NCBI GenBank assembly: GCA_022784805.1
Contig: JALFYG010000139.1
Span: forward strand, 1-9,259
Length of the DNA stretch: 9,259 nucleotides
Direction of reading: 5' to 3'
Source: Spirochaetales bacterium
GTDB lineage: Bacteria > Spirochaetota > Spirochaetia > Sphaerochaetales > Sphaerochaetaceae
In this document: one piece after another, positions 6,839-9,259 of the stretch
Layout of the letters: each line of letters begins with the position of its first letter
Numbering within the stretch: position 1 is the stretch's first letter
Translations under genes and position numbers: made by a program
The notes under the pieces: generated by a model
What the model was told of the DNA's origin: nothing
Databases searched by the model: none
The model's input: the letters and a program-made list of their open reading frames with translations, nothing else

Positions 6839-6911
6839 CATATTTTATGTAAATTATCCCCAAAACCTATATCGTTTCACTCTAAATGTCCTAAGTTACT
6901 TAAATTGAACC

Positions 6912-6940
6912 AAAATAAATCCACCCAGTTTCCCAGGTGG
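6912..6940 (-). terminator. intrinsic terminator after the TPR-protein gene
   Basis: The minus strand reads CCACCTGG, GAAA, CTGGGTGG. This is an 8-pair stem (two central pairs are T-G wobbles) closed by a GNRA-type GAAA tetraloop, followed directly by ATTTATTTT. It begins 20 bases after the stop of the TPR gene at 6961 and separates the upstream unit from the mraZ promoter. On the plus strand the same stem is followed by TGACAAAAAG, which is not a T-run, so it should act in one direction. Confidence 0.8.
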
Positions 6941-6960
6941 TGACAAAAAGTAACGATATA

Positions 6961-7932
6961 TTAAATCCACTCTTTCAGCTGAGCTTCAAGCTTGGCTCTC
7001 TCCTTCACCATCTTGGCTTTTCTCAGCTCTCCCTTTACTTGAGGAAGCTTCCAGTCGATTACTGAGATTCCATACTGCAGAAGTGCAATGGCTTCCTGTC
7101 TATCGGAAATTGATGATAGATCTGCGGCTACCCAGAATGGAGAACCCTGAGTAGAAAGATATCCTTCATAGTACTTGTTGTACTCTGTGCATCCCTTGCT
7201 CTGGTTCTTTTCCCAGTTCTTCAACATGGACTGGAACTCCTTGGCCCTCTTCTTTGCATCCCAGTTTCTGTTATAGAGCTCTTCGGCAAGTTCCAGGTAA
7301 TTGGTTCCGTTTGTTCTCTCCATATCCTGTGTCATGAGACACTTTCTCATATAAGAGATTGCATAGTTGTCATTACCGAAGCTGATCGGCTTACCAGGTA
7401 GAGATCTATAGAGAATGGCGAGTACATACCAGCTGTCAGTTTCAAGAGGGAATGAAGAGAAGTTTTCAAGTGCCTTTGTTTCAAGCTTTCTCATTGGGTC
7501 AGCTTTACCAAGGCTATTGAGAGCTCCATGCTCCTGTCCGGCTCTTCCTACAGCACTTGCCTTCCAATGGTAGGCATTAGGTGTCTCAGCATGCTGCAAT
7601 GATTCATATGCATAATAGAAAGCGGAAGTTGTGTCTCCACTCTTTGGCTTATCGTCTGCACCATAGTCTCCATAGGCGGCAAGGCGCTCTGCTTCTGTCA
7701 TGCTTTCCTTGTTCTCATCTGTAAGAGTGAGTCTTGTGCGGCTCATTCTCCAGAGTATTTCAGCCTTCTCTTCATTGGTCTTTGCTTCCTTAAGAGACTT
7801 TTCAAGGTAAGCAAAGTCTGCTTCATAGTCATTCTCTGTGTAGAAGAGTCTATCGCTTTCAGCCTTGTCAAAGGCAGCAAACACCATTGATAGTGACAAT
7901 AAACACACTAAAAGTAGAATTATTCTTTTCAT
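6961..7932 (-). CDS. exported TPR/RMD-like protein, function unknown
   Basis: Protein of 323 residues with a Sec signal peptide: MKR, a hydrophobic core (IILLLVCLLSLSMVF), and likely cleavage after VFA near residue 19. Cys10 sits mid-core and is not a lipobox, so I infer a soluble periplasmic protein. The mature part is helical and TPR-like. ILWRMSRTRLTL (59-70), AYHWKASAVGRAGQEHGAL (120-138), SWYVLAILYRSLPG (167-180) and NYLELAEELYNR (211-222) follow the pattern of the RMD1-like tetratricopeptide family (LWR-A-R, KWYA-A-GR, LG--Y). A charged coil closes the protein (KGELRKAKMVKERAKLEAQLKEWI). An in-frame ATG at 7977 would add 15 residues; I chose 7932 because GGAGGG lies just upstream and the signal peptide starts there. 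It follows the glucosidase by 46 nt. Nothing visible gives a catalytic role; a scaffold or protein-binding role is inference only. Confidence 0.8.
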   Translation of the reverse strand: MKRIILLLVCLLSLSMVFAAFDKAESDRLFYTENDYEADFAYLEKSLKEAKTNEEKAEILWRMSRTRLTLTDENKESMTEAERLAAYGDYGADDKPKSGDTTSAFYYAYESLQHAETPNAYHWKASAVGRAGQEHGALNSLGKADPMRKLETKALENFSSFPLETDSWYVLAILYRSLPGKPISFGNDNYAISYMRKCLMTQDMERTNGTNYLELAEELYNRNWDAKKRAKEFQSMLKNWEKNQSKGCTEYNKYYEGYLSTQGSPFWVAADLSSISDRQEAIALLQYGISVIDWKLPQVKGELRKAKMVKERAKLEAQLKEWI

Positions 7933-7948
7933 ATATCCCTCCGCTTCA

Positions 7949-7977
7949 ATTATTGCACAGTGTAGAGTGAGACACAA
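7949..7977 (-). promoter_or_regulatory. weak candidate promoter before the TPR-protein gene
   Basis: In the 46-nt gap after the glucosidase stop, TTGTGT (7972-7977) and AATAAT (7949-7954) are spaced by 17 nt. The -10 matches TATAAT at 5 of 6 positions, but the -35 matches only 3 of 6. If real, the leader would be very short (about 10-15 nt) but would still contain the GGAGGG ribosome site. Read-through from the glucosidase gene is equally plausible. Confidence 0.25.
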
Positions 7978-7978
7978 T

Positions 7979-9259
7979 TCAGTTTTTAAGACTAATGAGA
8001 ACGCTTTCCTTGTCCATTAGGGATACTTTCAAAGAATTATTCTCCACTCTTACTTCACCCTTACCTACAACGACTTCTGCGTTATTGGAAGGAAGAAGGA
8101 ACAATGGAAGTTCACACTCTCTCTTCTCTCCCCTGTTAATGATTGCAACCAAAGCTTTTCCATCTATGAATCTCTTGATGGCGAAAGCTTTCTCATCGAT
8201 AGGAGTGATAGAGTAAGAAGAGAAACCAAGCCAATCCTCTTTTCTTACTTCTCCCATAGCTTTATGGAAGGAGAGCATATCCTTGTCCCAATACTCCTCT
8301 CTCCACTCCATTGGGTACCTAGCGCCTTCATTGCTGCCAAGCTTTCCTCCAAGTCCCACTTCGTCTCCATAGTAGAGGTTAGGCATACCTGGAAGCATAT
8401 ACAATACCATTACCACACCTTTATAAATATCACGATCAAAGACTCTCTTGTCGTTATGGAGACGAGGGGTGTCGTGGGAATCAAAGAGGTTCATCTGAAA
8501 GAAAACGTTCTGATCAGAGACGGAGGCGATGGCTTCATTCAAAGCCCCGGCTTCATCTTCTCCACTCCAAGGCTTTTCGTTCTCTGCGGTGTGCCCTGTT
8601 CCTTCAGATAAGAATCTATCCCTCTGTCCCATCCAGCTACGTAGAGGACGACCAGATCCATAGTAGTTCATAGTTCCATCCCAGATATCACCATCCATAT
8701 ATGGGGCTGTATCATCCCAGTCTTCTCCAACAAGGTAAACATCTTTCTTTACCTTATGGACTTCGCTTCTTACTTCTCTCCAGACTTCCTTACATAGCTG
8801 GTCATTTCCTCTTCTTCCAACCTCAGGAGCGACATCAAGTCTCCAAGCATCGATATCGAAGGGAGGAAGAAGGAACTTCTTCATGATTGAGTCTTGGTTT
8901 CTATACATATAGTTTCTTAGAAGCTCTGAAGAATACTTAAGCTGAGGAAGAGTCTTAACGTCCTGCCAGCAGGCGACGCTTCCGTCTTCCTGGAAATAAT
9001 AGAAGTCATGCTCGTCTGACTTTTCATCCTCTTTTGCCTTCTTAAGCCATACGGCATCAAGGCCAGTGTGATTGATGGAGATATCCAGTATGACCTTTAT
9101 TCCCTTACTGTGAAGAGTATTCACCATGGAAGTAAGGGCCTCGTCTCCGCCAAGCTTGTCGTCAACGTGGGAAAAGTCCACTGTGTCGTATCTATGGACA
9201 CTTCTAGATAAAAATATAGGATTAAGATAAACAGCTGTGATTCCCAGGGAAGAGAGGTA
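7979..9259 (-). CDS. malZ: GH13 alpha-glucosidase, MalZ-like, 5' end cut by window edge
   Basis: Glycoside hydrolase of the alpha-amylase clan; 426 C-terminal residues are visible and the frame is open at 9259. It begins inside the TIM barrel with LGITAVYLNPIF and HRYDTVDF. Conserved region I is DISINHTG. Region II is DAWRLDV, with the nucleophile Asp encoded at 8834-8836. Region III is YLVGEDW, with the acid/base Glu at 8723-8725. Region IV is FDSHDTPR, with the transition-state Asp at 8471-8473. YYGDEVGLGG follows, then a C-terminal beta domain (ALVAIINRGEKRECELP). The stretches DFYYFQEDGS, LPQLKYSSELL and INRGE resemble E. coli MalZ (maltodextrin glucosidase, 605 residues), so the missing N-terminal part may be about 150-180 residues. 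A neopullulanase or cyclomaltodextrinase specificity cannot be excluded. No signal peptide can be assessed. A GTG at 9181 is internal and is not the start. Confidence 0.92.
   Translation of the reverse strand, partial: YLSSLGITAVYLNPIFLSRSVHRYDTVDFSHVDDKLGGDEALTSMVNTLHSKGIKVILDISINHTGLDAVWLKKAKEDEKSDEHDFYYFQEDGSVACWQDVKTLPQLKYSSELLRNYMYRNQDSIMKKFLLPPFDIDAWRLDVAPEVGRRGNDQLCKEVWREVRSEVHKVKKDVYLVGEDWDDTAPYMDGDIWDGTMNYYGSGRPLRSWMGQRDRFLSEGTGHTAENEKPWSGEDEAGALNEAIASVSDQNVFFQMNLFDSHDTPRLHNDKRVFDRDIYKGVVMVLYMLPGMPNLYYGDEVGLGGKLGSNEGARYPMEWREEYWDKDMLSFHKAMGEVRKEDWLGFSSYSITPIDEKAFAIKRFIDGKALVAIINRGEKRECELPLFLLPSNNAEVVVGKGEVRVENNSLKVSLMDKESVLISLKN

Noticed and set aside
6868..6960. Perfect 9-bp inverted repeat TATATCGTT (6868-6876) / AACGATATA (6952-6960) flanking the terminator.
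   Set aside because: The arms are 75 bases apart and A/T-rich, they do not extend, and the intervening stem-loop is fully explained as a terminator. No sign of an inserted element.
7933..7977. Upstream ATG at 7977 for the TPR protein, adding 15 residues.
   Set aside because: The extension puts non-hydrophobic residues before a normal signal peptide and has no ribosome site; GGAGGG precedes the 7932 ATG.
8264..8611. 115-codon plus-strand open frame opposite the GH13 gene.
   Set aside because: It lies opposite conserved GH13 catalytic motifs on the minus strand, with no independent coding signal.
9179..9181. GTG at 9181 as the start of the glucosidase.
   Set aside because: The frame continues upstream with conserved barrel sequence (LGITAVYLNPIF) to the window edge, so the real start is outside.

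Overview
The window holds most of a division-and-cell-wall (dcw) operon with a short carbohydrate and secreted-protein unit upstream of it. Every gene lies on the minus strand, so transcription runs from high to low coordinates. The order mraZ-rsmH-ftsL-ftsW-ftsQ-ftsA-ftsZ-(tyrosine recombinase), the absence of murein-precursor genes inside the cluster and the moderate GC content suggest a spirochaete. The best guess is the Sphaerochaeta side of the phylum, whose members are known to lack penicillin-binding proteins. This placement rests on gene content and motif reading, not on a database search.

Region 1 (9259 to 6912): the 3' part of a MalZ-like GH13 glucosidase runs in from the window edge. 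After 46 bases comes an exported TPR/RMD-like protein of unknown role. The unit ends at a good intrinsic terminator (6912-6940).

Region 2 (6940 to 6766): the dcw control region. It contains 10-bp direct repeats (AAAGTGGGAT type) that match known MraZ operator spacing. A TTGAAA-17-TAAAGT promoter candidate lies inside the repeats, which suggests autoregulation by MraZ.

Region 3 (6765 to 1): the operon itself. It runs mraZ (regulator), rsmH (16S rRNA methyltransferase), ftsL (bitopic divisome protein), ftsW (SEDS protein), ftsQ (POTRA bitopic protein), ftsA (membrane anchor of FtsZ), ftsZ (ring GTPase) and a XerC/D-type recombinase cut by the window edge. Junctions are 1-14 nt overlaps or 1-9 nt gaps, except for a 44-nt gap between ftsL and ftsW.

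The most interesting point sits at that gap. There is no ftsI (class B PBP), murE, murF or mraY between ftsL and ftsW. The FtsW that follows has lost most SEDS glycosyltransferase signatures: the GA-RW and QPSE region, the QPDLGT motif, and the catalytic Asp of HTDFIF, which is Glu here. Read together, the cluster looks like a divisome that keeps its scaffold (FtsZ, FtsA, FtsQ, FtsL and a SEDS fold) but has lost or altered its septal peptidoglycan polymerase/transpeptidase pair. No mobile element, CRISPR array or RNA gene was seen, and no gene-free stretch exceeds 200 bases.
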